Shown piece by piece: positions 8,353 through 16,487 of a stretch of DNA of 64,000 bases; position 1 is the stretch's first letter; each line of letters begins with the position of its first letter. Made by a program: the position numbers and the translations under genes. The stretch is from CAYOSU01 sp964541255 (GTDB lineage Bacteria > Bacillota > Clostridia > Christensenellales > CAMQZB01): NCBI GenBank assembly GCA_964541255.1, contig CAZIPL010000003.1, forward strand, positions 13,175-77,174. Direction: 5' to 3'. Under the pieces are notes generated by a model that was not told where the DNA came from, searched no databases, and worked only from the letters and a program-made list of their open reading frames with translations.

Positions 8353-9354
8353 ATGGCGTTTTTATTACAGCAGTTGTTCAAATATCTCATTCCGCTTATG
8401 ATAGTAGCTCTTGCCGGCGTATTTGCCGAGAGAAGCGGAATAATCAACATTGCTCTTGACGGTATCATGATTATAGGTTCGTTCTTCGGCGCGCTCTTCG
8501 TATATATTTTGCAAGCGCCGCAGTTCGGTATTTCGCTCGACGTAGCGAAAGGTCAAGGACAATGGATATACCTTGCCGCAATGGCTATCGCAGCCCTTGC
8601 AGGCGCGGCATTTTCGTTGCTTTTGGGCTTTTCCGCAATAAACCTTAAAGCCGACCAGACAATCGGCGGTACGGCGCTTAATATGTTGGCTCCTGCCGTT
8701 TCGCTCTTCTTTATTAACCTTATCTGCCAGCAGCAATATATGAATATGCCTAAAGGCACGGTTAATTGGTTCATGATTCAGAACGAGAATTTGAGGGGTA
8801 CGATTTTAGAGGGATTCTTTGACAAGGCGTATATTTCGACGTATGTCTGCATAGCGATTTTCATTATCCTTTCGATAATACTATATAAAACAAAATTCGG
8901 TTTGAGACTTCGTTCGTGCGGCGAACATCCGCAAGCGGCGGACTCCGTCGGTATCAACGTCGTAAAAATGAGATACGCGGGAACCGTAATTTCGGGTGCG
9001 TTAGCAGGCTTAGGTGGATATGTTTACGTCGTATGCTCCGCTAACGGCGCTACGCAAGGCGACGTTCAAGGCGCAGGCTTCATCGCTCTTGCCATTATGA
9101 TTTTCGGAAACTGGAAGCCGACGGGCATTGCGCTTGGCGCGATACTTTTCGGACTGTTGAAATGTATCGCTCCGACTTATGCGTCGCTCGATATTAACGG
9201 CGACGGAATCTATCTTTTGAAAGAGCTAGGACTTCCGAACTATTTCTATAACCTACTCCCCTACCTTATCGTTCTCGTGGTTTTGGCGTTTACGTCGAAA
9301 AAATCGCGCGCACCTAAAGCGGAGGGTATTCCGTACGATAAAGGCGCAAGATAA
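8353..9354 (+). CDS. Nucleoside ABC transporter permease, second subunit (NupQ/YufQ-like)
   Basis: Second membrane subunit, 333 residues, about eight to nine hydrophobic segments. Motifs: ERSGIINIALDGIM near the N-terminus, FSAINLKADQTIGGTALN, and the coupling loop LRSCGEHPQAADSVGINV, the counterpart of the loop in the first permease. It starts two bases after the upstream stop, with GGAGGAA as ribosome binding site, and is the last gene of the operon; a terminator follows 16 nt downstream. Confidence 0.92.
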   Translation: MAFLLQQLFKYLIPLMIVALAGVFAERSGIINIALDGIMIIGSFFGALFVYILQAPQFGISLDVAKGQGQWIYLAAMAIAALAGAAFSLLLGFSAINLKADQTIGGTALNMLAPAVSLFFINLICQQQYMNMPKGTVNWFMIQNENLRGTILEGFFDKAYISTYVCIAIFIILSIILYKTKFGLRLRSCGEHPQAADSVGINVVKMRYAGTVISGALAGLGGYVYVVCSANGATQGDVQGAGFIALAIMIFGNWKPTGIALGAILFGLLKCIAPTYASLDINGDGIYLLKELGLPNYFYNLLPYLIVLVVLAFTSKKSRAPKAEGIPYDKGAR

Positions 9355-9370
9355 TGTATCGATAATAATC

Positions 9371-9404
9371 AAAAGAGAAAGGCAAGTTTGCTTTTCTCTT
9401 TTTT
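9371..9404. terminator. Bidirectional terminator between nucleoside operon and amidase gene
   Basis: AAAAGAGAAAGGCAA / TTGCTTTTCTCTTTT with a two-base centre, T-run on both strands. It serves the plus-strand operon and the convergent minus-strand amidase. Confidence 0.75.
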
Positions 9405-9481
9405 ATATTTAGTCAATTTCTAAGATTTTTATATATTGATTTGCTTTTTTTTGAGGATATGTAATGTCGGGAGTAGAATTT

Positions 9482-10171
9482 TCAATTGTCAGAATATAAC
9501 TCGAAAATACATAGCGAAATTGCTTCCGCAAGACGTTTAAGATATCTATCGTCAAGGAGTTTGCTTTCGTCCTCTATGTTGCTTAAAAAGCCGCATTCGA
9601 TTATTACGGCGGGAATTCCGATGTTGTGAGTCATATACATTTTTTCCGCGTCGAGCCGAACTTTTTTTGAAGATAGATCCGAAAGCTTCACCGCAAGCAT
9701 TTCGGCAAAAAGGCATGACAATTCGTCAGACTTATTGTAATATATGTTTATGCCCTTTGCGGCTTTGTTTTTATTGTAGTTGCAATGTATCGAAACGATT
9801 AGAGCCGAATTGCTTTGCAAGGCGATTTCCTTTCGCTTCTCCATATCGCGACGCTTGAAGCCTTTAGAGGTATCGCCGTAAAGTCCGTCGGCGTTTTCAC
9901 GCGTCAAAACAGGCTCAATCCCCAATGGGACAAGCTTATCTTTAATGAGCTTTGCGATTTCAAGGTTGATTTCCGCCTCGGCTTTTCCCGACGTTATCCC
10001 GTATACGCCGTTGTCTATTCCGCCGTGCCCCGCGTCGATACATATAACGGGATAGATTTTTTGAGAAAACGCGCTAACAGAAAATCGCGACTCAAAAAAC
10101 AGCGAAGAAACTACGCAAAGAACAAGCAAAACGACAAATAAGGCAAAAGGTATTGCAGTTTTTTTGGTCAA
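9482..10171 (-). CDS. cwlD: N-acetylmuramoyl-L-alanine amidase, CwlD-like
   Basis: Zinc-dependent Amidase_3 enzyme that cleaves the amide bond between muramic acid and the stem peptide. CwlD makes muramic-delta-lactam in spore cortex. The 229-residue protein has an N-terminal membrane anchor/signal (residues 6-28), then zinc ligands H49 (IDAGHGG), E67 (EINLE) and H129 (SIHCN), and the catalytic glutamate E192 in PAVIIECGFLSN. The short single-domain form with YMTHNIGIPAVIIECG resembles CwlD rather than cell-separation amidases with binding repeats. Together with gerW it suggests a spore former. Its start lies beside the DnaA-box intergenic region. Confidence 0.82.
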   Translation of the reverse strand: MTKKTAIPFALFVVLLVLCVVSSLFFESRFSVSAFSQKIYPVICIDAGHGGIDNGVYGITSGKAEAEINLEIAKLIKDKLVPLGIEPVLTRENADGLYGDTSKGFKRRDMEKRKEIALQSNSALIVSIHCNYNKNKAAKGINIYYNKSDELSCLFAEMLAVKLSDLSSKKVRLDAEKMYMTHNIGIPAVIIECGFLSNIEDESKLLDDRYLKRLAEAISLCIFELYSDN

Positions 10172-10207
10172 AATTCGACCCTCCGTTTTGTATAAAAATT
10201 ACAAAAG

Positions 10208-10299
10208 TGTGGATAACTCAACAACGCCGATGCATAAAAACAAGGGGTAAAATGCATAAAAATAGGTAAGTTGTGCACTTATCCACATAGTTATCCACA
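10208..10299. promoter_or_regulatory. Cluster of three perfect DnaA boxes
   Basis: TGTGGATAA at 10208-10216 (minus orientation) and TTATCCACA at 10279-10287 and 10291-10299 (plus orientation, three bases apart) are exact matches to the DnaA-box consensus. The octamer TGCATAAA occurs three times nearby (near 10231, 10253 and 10394) and AT-rich DNA follows up to 10400. This may be part of the origin, or a DnaA-titrating or DnaA-regulated site. Confidence 0.75.
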
Positions 10300-10382
10300 T
10301 ATTTTTGCATGAGTTGTTAATAAAGACGACAAGAATTGCAATAATTCGACAAAAATAAAAGATATTATTTGCAATTTTGTTC

Positions 10383-10411
10383 TTGCATTTCATGCATAAA
10401 TGTTATACTAT
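10383..10411 (+). promoter_or_regulatory. Promoter of the G1PDH-like/HAD operon
   Basis: TTGCAT at 10383-10388 and TACTAT at 10406-10411 with a 17-base spacer, 27 nt upstream of the start codon. Confidence 0.6.
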
Positions 10412-10437
10412 TATATGTATAAAAAAGGTGACGAAAT

Positions 10438-11739
10438 ATGATTGATTTTAAGCTTGCAAAAGATATGAGTATAAGCGCACTATTCGGCGAAAAGGGTATT
10501 TGCGACTGCGGCGGAGAGCATTTTTTGCCAAGCACCACGCTATACTCTTATGAGGGTGCGGCGGAAAAGTTAAAAGAAGTCGTCGAAGAGCTTTGCCCGA
10601 TGGGGAAAGTTCTTATTGTCGGTGCTGAAGACGTCGGAATTTATATAAAGGAAGTCGAAGAAAGGCTTTCGGGACTACGAATAGAAAAACTATCGATTCC
10701 AATAAACGCGACTGTTTCAGAAACGACGATGTCAAATCTTGCCGTTCCAGAGGATTCGCGACTTATTCTTTCTGTCGGAGGCGGCAGTGCGACCGATATC
10801 GGAAAACTCATCGCGAAAAAGCTCGACGTTCCCTTTGTCGCGTTTTTAACGTCGATTGCATTCGATACGATATTTGACAGAAACGTCGAGATATGGCGAA
10901 GTTTTGTTTTGACAAAAGAAGAAGGAGCGTATCCAAGTGCCGTGATAATCGACCACGACATTATTGCCGAGTGCCCAAACGAGTTTTTTGCTTCGGCTAT
11001 AGGACTTGCGGCGACGGAGTATCTCACGGTGTTCGATTGCTACACGAGAGACAGATTTTTGAAAACCAAGGTGTGTCCGCATATTGTGGATATGCTAATA
11101 TCAGGCGCTGAAAAGGTGATTTCGTCGGCAGAAGAAATCAAAAACTGCGGAAGATATGCGATAGCGCACTTTGTTGAGGGAATGCTCAAAATATCTGCAG
11201 CGCGTTCGCTTCTTATTGTCGATACGACAAGCGCTGTCAATGCGGCAATGAGAGCGTTATATTTGCAAAAAAGAAAGCGCGAAGAGGAAATTACGGCGCT
11301 ATACGGTTCAAAAAGCTTTGAAGTATTCCTAAAAACGGTCAATATAATCTCGCTTTTTTATGAAACGAAAATGCTCGAAGAAACTCTTCCTCCCGATATG
11401 GATTATCGCTATGAGCTTTTGACGGAAAACTTAGGCATAAACGAATGGGCGGCATATAAAATAACTTCTCAGCTTGTTTCCCCGTCGGCATACCTTAATA
11501 TAAAGAAAGCCGTTGACGAAAACAGAGAGTACTTTGCCGACGCGGCAAGAGAGCTTTTGAAGGTCTTGCAGAAAGCGGTAGAAGCGTATAACGTATTTGA
11601 AGTAGAAATCGTGCAAGAAGAAAAAGAAGACCTTTATGCAGCGCTTGTTTGCTCGACGGAGGTATGCGGTTCGTTCACCACCCTCACCATTATGAAATAC
11701 TTGGGGCTTTTGGAAAGATATGACGCAAAAAGAAATTGA
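10438..11739 (+). CDS. Glycerol-1-phosphate-dehydrogenase-like protein (EgsA/AraM fold), metal ligands lost
   Basis: The 433-residue product has the iron-type dehydrogenase fold of sn-glycerol-1-phosphate dehydrogenases: a nucleotide loop GGGSATDIGKLIAKKL near residue 120, then VPFVAFLTSIAFDT in the place of the family's P-x-x-PTAxSxDG, and AVIIDHDIIAECP in the place of AIIADxxIIxxAP. The family's first metal ligand, an Asp in GCGD, aligns by eye with Leu in ASAIGLAATEY, and I find no counterpart of the two histidine ligands. It may be an inactive or repurposed paralogue. It overlaps the downstream HAD phosphatase gene by 20 nt, mirroring the araM-araL adjacency known in Bacillus. Fold moderately sure; activity unknown. 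Confidence 0.65.
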   Translation: MIDFKLAKDMSISALFGEKGICDCGGEHFLPSTTLYSYEGAAEKLKEVVEELCPMGKVLIVGAEDVGIYIKEVEERLSGLRIEKLSIPINATVSETTMSNLAVPEDSRLILSVGGGSATDIGKLIAKKLDVPFVAFLTSIAFDTIFDRNVEIWRSFVLTKEEGAYPSAVIIDHDIIAECPNEFFASAIGLAATEYLTVFDCYTRDRFLKTKVCPHIVDMLISGAEKVISSAEEIKNCGRYAIAHFVEGMLKISAARSLLIVDTTSAVNAAMRALYLQKRKREEEITALYGSKSFEVFLKTVNIISLFYETKMLEETLPPDMDYRYELLTENLGINEWAAYKITSQLVSPSAYLNIKKAVDENREYFADAARELLKVLQKAVEAYNVFEVEIVQEEKEDLYAALVCSTEVCGSFTTLTIMKYLGLLERYDAKRN

Positions 11740-12523
11740 AAAACTGAAAGAAATAGAATGCTTTGTGTTCGATCTCGACGGAACGATATATATAGAAAGA
11801 ACGCTTATCGAAGGCGCAAAAGAGACTATCGATTATTTGCGCAAAAATGGCAAAAAAGTCATATTTTTAACAAATAATTCGTCAGTTTCGGCGGAGTATT
11901 ACCGCAAAAAAATCAACGATATAGGAATATATTGCGACATAAAAGAGATATATACTTCGGGGAATGCGACGATAAGATTTTTGAAAAACAACTTCAGAAG
12001 CGAGAGCGTATACTTAGTCGGAACGAAAGAGCTTGAAAAAGAGTTTATTGAGGGCGGAATTAAGCTGACAAACGACAAGCCCGACATAGTATGCCTTGCT
12101 TACGACAAAGAACTTAACTATCAAAAGCTTGTTTTGTTGACAAGATACCTTCATATGGGAGCAAAATTCATTGCAACGCACCCCGACGTAAATTGCCCCG
12201 CGAAGCCGTTTTACGAACCCGACGTCGGAGCAATGCTCGAAATGATAGAAAAAAGTACTGGCAGACGTCCCGAGACGATTTGCGGCAAGCCCTATCGCCC
12301 GATTGCCGAGGGCATTTCCGAAGCGTGTGGTCTTCCCCTTGAAAAAATCGCAATGGTCGGAGATCGAATGTATACGGATATTCGTTTCGGGCTTCTCAAC
12401 AATATGCTGTCCGTCTTGGTTTTGACGGGAGAAACGACAAAAGAAGATTTGAAATCGAGCGATATTATCCCCGACGTCGTTCTAAATTCTGTGGCGGATA
12501 TAAAAACCGCACTCGAATCGTAA
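11720..12523 (+). CDS. HAD-IIA sugar-phosphate phosphatase (NagD/AraL-like)
   Basis: Haloacid-dehalogenase hydrolase of 267 residues that removes phosphate from small sugar or glycerol phosphates. Motif I is FDLDGTIY with the nucleophile and acid/base aspartates near residues 18-20, motif II LTNNSS, the conserved CGKPYRPI with the catalytic lysine, and motif IV MVGDRMYTDIRFG. The start codon lies within the last codons of the upstream gene, so translation is coupled. By analogy with AraL/AraM and glycerol-phosphate phosphatases the pair may act on glycerol phosphates or clear side products, but the substrate is inference. Confidence 0.85.
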   Translation: MTQKEIEKLKEIECFVFDLDGTIYIERTLIEGAKETIDYLRKNGKKVIFLTNNSSVSAEYYRKKINDIGIYCDIKEIYTSGNATIRFLKNNFRSESVYLVGTKELEKEFIEGGIKLTNDKPDIVCLAYDKELNYQKLVLLTRYLHMGAKFIATHPDVNCPAKPFYEPDVGAMLEMIEKSTGRRPETICGKPYRPIAEGISEACGLPLEKIAMVGDRMYTDIRFGLLNNMLSVLVLTGETTKEDLKSSDIIPDVVLNSVADIKTALES

Positions 12524-12555
12524 GGCGAAATAATAGATTATATCAATATAATAAT

Positions 12556-12627
12556 AAGTCCGTATTTTGAAATGCAAAATAATAGTTAGACTATGTTGAG
12601 AGTGCATTTTGAAATGACGGACTTTTA
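12556..12627 (+). terminator. Long stem-loop, probable terminator of the HAD operon
   Basis: AAGTCCGT (12556-12563) pairs with ACGGACTT (12617-12624), with further partial pairing inside, and is followed by TTAGTTTTG. The U-run is poor, so termination is likely but not certain. Confidence 0.5.
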
Positions 12628-12660
12628 GTTTTGTTTATTGATATTGCTAAACTATATTAG

Positions 12661-12817
12661 AATCTATAATACAAGAAGTTTCTGTTTTGCTTGCAAAGAA
12701 CAGAAACGCCGCAGTATTTCAAGCCTAGAAGCACAAAACGATAGTTTTGTGGCAAAGCATTCTTGTTTTGCAAAATGTTTTGACGTCAGACAAAGCATTT
12801 ACTTCTTATAGGTTATA
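12661..12817 (+). repeat. Interspersed repeat, family B, copy 1
   Basis: About 157 bases that begin ATAATACAAGAAGTTT and end TTACTTCTTATAGGTTATA, giving imperfect terminal inverted repeats (AAYCTATAA / AGAAGT). A copy of similar length and order lies at 14085-14242, in the same orientation, on the other side of the AraC gene. Internal hairpins such as AAAACGATAGTTTT make it MITE-like. Confidence 0.7.
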
Positions 12818-12883
12818 TTATAAGTATTTAGAAAGATTTTTCAATAAAAAGCAACAACTTTTATTGGCGCTAAAGAATAGTAA

Positions 12884-14059
12884 TCATTTAGATTGATTAT
12901 CGTGTTTTTTCCTATAAACATTCGGAGTTAATCCCGTTACGTTTTTAAAAGTATTAGAAAACGCCGATTGCGAGGAATATGAAAGTTTGTATGCTATTTC
13001 GGACAAAGAAAGCGGTGTGTTTTGCAAAAGATATTTTGCATAATTTATTTTTCTTTTTGCGATATATTCTGTCAAAGTTATTCCGATTTCTCTTTTGAAT
13101 AGGACTGAAAGATAGTTTTTGTTTATAGATAGTGCCGAAGCGATCGAAGAAAGCGATAGCGGCGATGTTATATTGGAATCGATATACTTTTGCGTAAGTT
13201 TAATATTATAGTTTGACGATTTCGGCATGCGATAGTTTTTCACTGCATTGGCAAAAGCAAACAAAAGCTCGTAACCGACGGAAAAATCGTTAGGTGTGGT
13301 CATTTTCTCGATTTCGACAAAGTATTTATCGGAGTAAGAATAAGCTATCGACGGGGGAAGTCCGCCGCTAATTGCGGCGCGTGAAGAAATCGTCAACAGC
13401 ACTTCGAGCATGTTTTGAGTTTGTCTTAAAGAATTGTCAGAAAGTATTCCTATATTACCCGCAAAAGAAGTTGCAGAAATAATTGAAGTTATTTTTTCAG
13501 GCAAACCGTAGGTTATTAGTGAAGAAATCTTTTTTTCGAAGTCATAAGATATATTGTTTAGTCTTTCTTGATGTTCGTCATCGGAGATTTGCGGCGGTTC
13601 ATTTATTGTCGCGGCATTTGTTCTTCTAATCGAAGAACATGTTTTATTAATGACAACATTTATCGAATCGGTAAGAGTCGTAAATTTAATAATAGGGAAA
13701 TACGGCATTTGTGAAAGCATTTCCGTAGCATCTTGTGTTGAAATTCCGTCGAATGCGGAGGTGTAGACAAGTTTTTTTGCCAATGAGTTTTCATAAGGAA
13801 TAGTAAGAACGGGGCCGATAACGACAGTTCCGTTATCAAAGGGTAAAACGGCGAAGGTTATTCCGAATTTTGAATCGATTATCTTCGGTTCGAGGTTTTG
13901 ATTGGAAAGGAGAGTGTTCTTGAAGTAATTAAAAATGAGGTTGTTTTTGTCGTAGAAAAGCGAAGAGAAAACGCAATTATCGCTCTCAAAAAGTCTTATA
14001 TCGGTTTCCGAAAAGGAAGCTATATTGTTCAAAAACGATATGAGTCGAGCTTTTTTCAT
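12884..14059 (-). CDS. AraC-family transcriptional regulator
   Basis: Regulator of 391 residues with a long N-terminal sensor half, a central helical segment (YDFEKKISSLITYG ... SSRAAISGGLPPSIAY) and a C-terminal double HTH: SLSSIASALSINKNYLSVLFKREIG and SLSEIAYKLSYSSQSAFSNTFKN. I start at the fifth codon of the open frame (ATG at 14059), since GGAG lies six bases upstream of it. It is divergent from a GPH sugar symporter and probably activates it. It is paralogous to the regulators at 27729-28916, 28935-30110 and, more distantly, 53167-54357. The gene is bracketed by two family-B repeats. Confidence 0.88.
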   Translation of the reverse strand: MKKARLISFLNNIASFSETDIRLFESDNCVFSSLFYDKNNLIFNYFKNTLLSNQNLEPKIIDSKFGITFAVLPFDNGTVVIGPVLTIPYENSLAKKLVYTSAFDGISTQDATEMLSQMPYFPIIKFTTLTDSINVVINKTCSSIRRTNAATINEPPQISDDEHQERLNNISYDFEKKISSLITYGLPEKITSIISATSFAGNIGILSDNSLRQTQNMLEVLLTISSRAAISGGLPPSIAYSYSDKYFVEIEKMTTPNDFSVGYELLFAFANAVKNYRMPKSSNYNIKLTQKYIDSNITSPLSLSSIASALSINKNYLSVLFKREIGITLTEYIAKRKINYAKYLLQNTPLSLSEIAYKLSYSSQSAFSNTFKNVTGLTPNVYRKKHDNQSK

Positions 14060-14084
14060 AAAGATCTCCATTTAATAATTTGTA

Positions 14085-14242
14085 TGGATATATAATACAA
14101 GAAGTTTGTGCTTTGCTTGCAAGGAGCAGAAACTTCGATGTTTTTCAAACTAAGAAGTGCGAAACGATAGTTTCGCGGCAAAGCACGCTTGCTTTGCAAA
14201 GATTTTATCTCAAGATAAAAGATTTACTTCGTATAGATTATA
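14085..14242 (+). repeat. Interspersed repeat, family B, copy 2
   Basis: Begins ATAATACAAGAAGTTT and ends TTACTTCGTATAGATTATA; shares GCTTGCAAGGAGCAGAAAC and CGATAGTTTCGCGGCAAAGC with copy 1 in the same order. It lies inside the divergent AraC-GPH intergenic region, so any shared promoters must sit around it. An open frame of about 100 codons through it is not a gene. Confidence 0.7.
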
Positions 14243-14409
14243 CTAAAAACAACGGTGGCAAGCAATCGAATATCATAAAAAAGCAAATAAAAAAGTGTAT
14301 ATTTTGCAATAAAAACGAATGTTGTGATATAAAACGGCGGATTATTATTATATCATATCGTTATAAGGTTTTAATAACCTTGCAACGATTTTAGTGTGAG
14401 GATGGAAAA

Positions 14410-15867
14410 ATGAGAAAAAAGAAAAAAGGGACAATAGGATTCAAAGAAGTGTTCGGCGTAACGATTATGTCGATTCTAACAGGTTTGACATCCACCGTTA
14501 TGCAATCAGGCTTTATGTCATATATGACAGACTACGCAGGTTTGGGGGCGCTCGGAGCAACTCTTGCGACGACGCTGCTTTTTGCGGCAAGAATAATTGA
14601 CGCAGTTGACGATCCGATCCAAGGATATATAGTAGACAGTGCAAAGCCTACGCGTATTGGAAAATATAAGCCGTTCTTCTTGCTAGCGTTCGTTATGACC
14701 GCCGTAGGCGTTTCTTGTTTGTTCTTTATTCCGTCGGGACTTACGGATAAGCCGGTAATGGTTTGTATTTGGGTAGTATTCTTTTATTTGCTTTATGATA
14801 TCGGAACGTCGTTCTACAATCCGTTACTTTTATATAGAACGATGACAGATGACGTCGGAGAAAGGTCTAAGCTCGTTACGTGGCCGAGGATAATGGGAAT
14901 GATTCTTTCCGTTATAGGGACTATGCTTCTTAAAATCATCGTTTCGGTCAACGAACAGGTTCAAGATATGCACTTGTCTTACGGAATCGTAATGACTGCG
15001 ATGATGACTATCGGCGGATTGCTTTCGATTTTAGGCTGTTTCATGGTTAAAGAGAATGTACAGCATGTCGAATTCGAAGAAGAAAAAGAAGAGAAAGTCA
15101 AGATTACGGATATTATCACGGTATTAAAGGAAAATAAAGCGATGAGATTAAATGCATTATCTTCGTTATTCTCGGGCTTTATCTGGACATTCCTTTTTTC
15201 GGCGATTACATATTATATTAAATACGGATTCTGCGTAAATTTAGAAACGGGCGAAGTAAACTTAGGTTTGCAGTCGATAATGGCGATGATTTCCGGGCTT
15301 ATGATGATTCTCCCCATTCTTGTAGCTACATTTGTTTCTGTTCCGATACTTAAAAAAGTCGGTGACCCTTGCAAGATGTCGAGAGTGTTGCTTCTTTTGA
15401 AAGCAGTTTTCGGACTTCTACTATTCTTATTGCAGATGTTCGGTCTTTTAACAAAGTCTTCGACATTGTTCTTTGGACTTATGTTCGCTTCGAGTTTCAC
15501 AATTGGCCTCGATTTCGTTCCGGGACAAAATATGGGAATGGAAATTATGGATTATCAAATTTACCTCACGGGAAAAGACAGATCTGCACTCATGAATGCG
15601 GTCGGTAATTTTATCAGTAAAGCGCAAAACGCAATAGCCGCCGGCATGGTCGGAGTGATCCTAATTGCGATCGGTTACGAAGTCGATTCTGTGACGGGAG
15701 ATTATGTCGGCGAACTTTCGCAGATCCCCGTAATGCTCAATTGGTTCACGGTTCTAATGGGGCTTGTCCCGTGTATTCTTGCGATTATCTCATATGTATT
15801 GCTTCTCGGATATCCCGTTACTAAAGAAATAAGAGCGGAAATGTATGCGAAAAAAGCGCAAGAATAA
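14410..15867 (+). CDS. GPH-family sugar:cation symporter (MelB/XynB type)
   Basis: Major-facilitator transporter of 485 residues with about 12 membrane segments. Family features: the loop DDPIQGYIVDSAKPTRIGKYKPF after helix 2-3 (GPH D-x-x-G and R-x-G-x-x-R/KP pattern), RTMTDDVGERSKLV, and a second-half PGQNMGMEIMDYQI. The cation-coupled substrate is likely a glycoside or oligosaccharide imported intact. GAGG lies nine bases before the ATG. It is divergent from an AraC regulator. The protein is strikingly similar throughout to the symporter at 30358-31833, including the tail GDYVGELS ... EIRAxMYA, so the two cassettes look duplicated. Confidence 0.9.
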   Translation: MRKKKKGTIGFKEVFGVTIMSILTGLTSTVMQSGFMSYMTDYAGLGALGATLATTLLFAARIIDAVDDPIQGYIVDSAKPTRIGKYKPFFLLAFVMTAVGVSCLFFIPSGLTDKPVMVCIWVVFFYLLYDIGTSFYNPLLLYRTMTDDVGERSKLVTWPRIMGMILSVIGTMLLKIIVSVNEQVQDMHLSYGIVMTAMMTIGGLLSILGCFMVKENVQHVEFEEEKEEKVKITDIITVLKENKAMRLNALSSLFSGFIWTFLFSAITYYIKYGFCVNLETGEVNLGLQSIMAMISGLMMILPILVATFVSVPILKKVGDPCKMSRVLLLLKAVFGLLLFLLQMFGLLTKSSTLFFGLMFASSFTIGLDFVPGQNMGMEIMDYQIYLTGKDRSALMNAVGNFISKAQNAIAAGMVGVILIAIGYEVDSVTGDYVGELSQIPVMLNWFTVLMGLVPCILAIISYVLLLGYPVTKEIRAEMYAKKAQE

Positions 15868-15920
15868 GTATAGGAAAATAGAATTGCTCAAATAAACTCT
15901 CTTTTTTGCTGATAAGCAAT

Positions 15921-15951
15921 AGAAAGCGGCTCGTTTTCGAGCCGTTTTTCT
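15921..15951. terminator. Bidirectional terminator, symporter and HU genes side
   Basis: AGAAAGCGGCTCG-TTTT-CGAGCCGTTTTTCT, U-runs on both strands, 53 nt after the symporter stop. Confidence 0.85.
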
Positions 15952-15983
15952 ATTTATAAGAGTTAAGATTAATTTTATATCAC

Positions 15984-16012
15984 AAAAAAAGACCTGCAAA
16001 ATATTGCAGGTC
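15984..16012 (-). terminator. Terminator of the HU gene
   Basis: On the minus strand GACCTGCAA pairs with TTGCAGGTC around a short loop and is followed by seven T. Confidence 0.85.
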
Positions 16013-16042
16013 AAACAATCATAAGTAAAAACGAATCTTAGA

Positions 16043-16315
16043 TTAGTTCAAAAGATCCTTATAAGCTTTGCTGAACTTTGCGGCGGGAGCTTTGCTTGCG
16101 GGGATCTGAATCTTCTCGTTCGTTCTGGGGTTGATGCCTTCGCGAGCGGGTTTATTCTTTACTTCGAAGTTAGCAAATCCTGTAAGCTGAACCTTTTCGC
16201 CGTTTTTGAGAGCGTCCGTCAAAGTACCTACAAAAGCGTCGTAAACAACGGCTGCGTCTTTCTGGCTGATATCTGCCTTAGTGGCAAAAGCTTTGATAAA
16301 TTCACCTTTATTCAT
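16043..16315 (-). CDS. hup: DNA-binding protein HU
   Basis: Nucleoid-associated dimer that bends and compacts DNA. The 90-residue protein has the full HU pattern: MNKGEFIKAFATKADISQKD, GFANFEVKNKPAREG (family GFGxFEVRxRAAREG), NPRTNEKIQIPASKAPAAK with the minor-groove proline, and KAYKDLLN at the end. AGGAGG precedes the start. It is monocistronic, with its own promoter (16344-16372) and terminator. Confidence 0.97.
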   Translation of the reverse strand: MNKGEFIKAFATKADISQKDAAVVYDAFVGTLTDALKNGEKVQLTGFANFEVKNKPAREGINPRTNEKIQIPASKAPAAKFSKAYKDLLN

Positions 16316-16343
16316 AAAAATTACCTCCTGAATTTGTATTGTT

Positions 16344-16372
16344 ATTATAGCAAAAAATATCTAATATATCAA
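16344..16372 (-). promoter_or_regulatory. Promoter of hup
   Basis: On the minus strand TTGATA (16372-16367), 17-base spacer, TATAAT (16349-16344); a consensus-like promoter that fits an abundant protein. Confidence 0.75.
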
Positions 16373-16452
16373 TAGTTTTTAATAAAAAAACGTGTTGCAC
16401 GGCAAAATATAGGGATAAATGGGCTAAAATACGACTAAAACGGATAAAAATA

Positions 16453-16481
16453 TTGCCTTTTTGAGATATTAGATGTATAAT
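16453..16481 (+). promoter_or_regulatory. Promoter implying a leaderless mRNA
   Basis: TTGCCT at 16453-16458, 17-base spacer, perfect TATAAT at 16476-16481. Transcription starting seven bases after the last T begins exactly at the A of the ATG at 16488. The alternative upstream ATG at 16473 lies inside the -10 box and would not be transcribed. Confidence 0.7.
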
Positions 16482-16487
16482 CACGGT

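Noticed and set aside
10199..10393. 64-codon minus-strand frame in the DnaA-box region
   Set aside because: Product of AT-rich DNA; the DnaA boxes and promoter explain the sequence better.
14080..14394. 104-codon frame through the family-B repeat
   Set aside because: Most of it lies in the repeat, and the other repeat copy does not keep the frame open.
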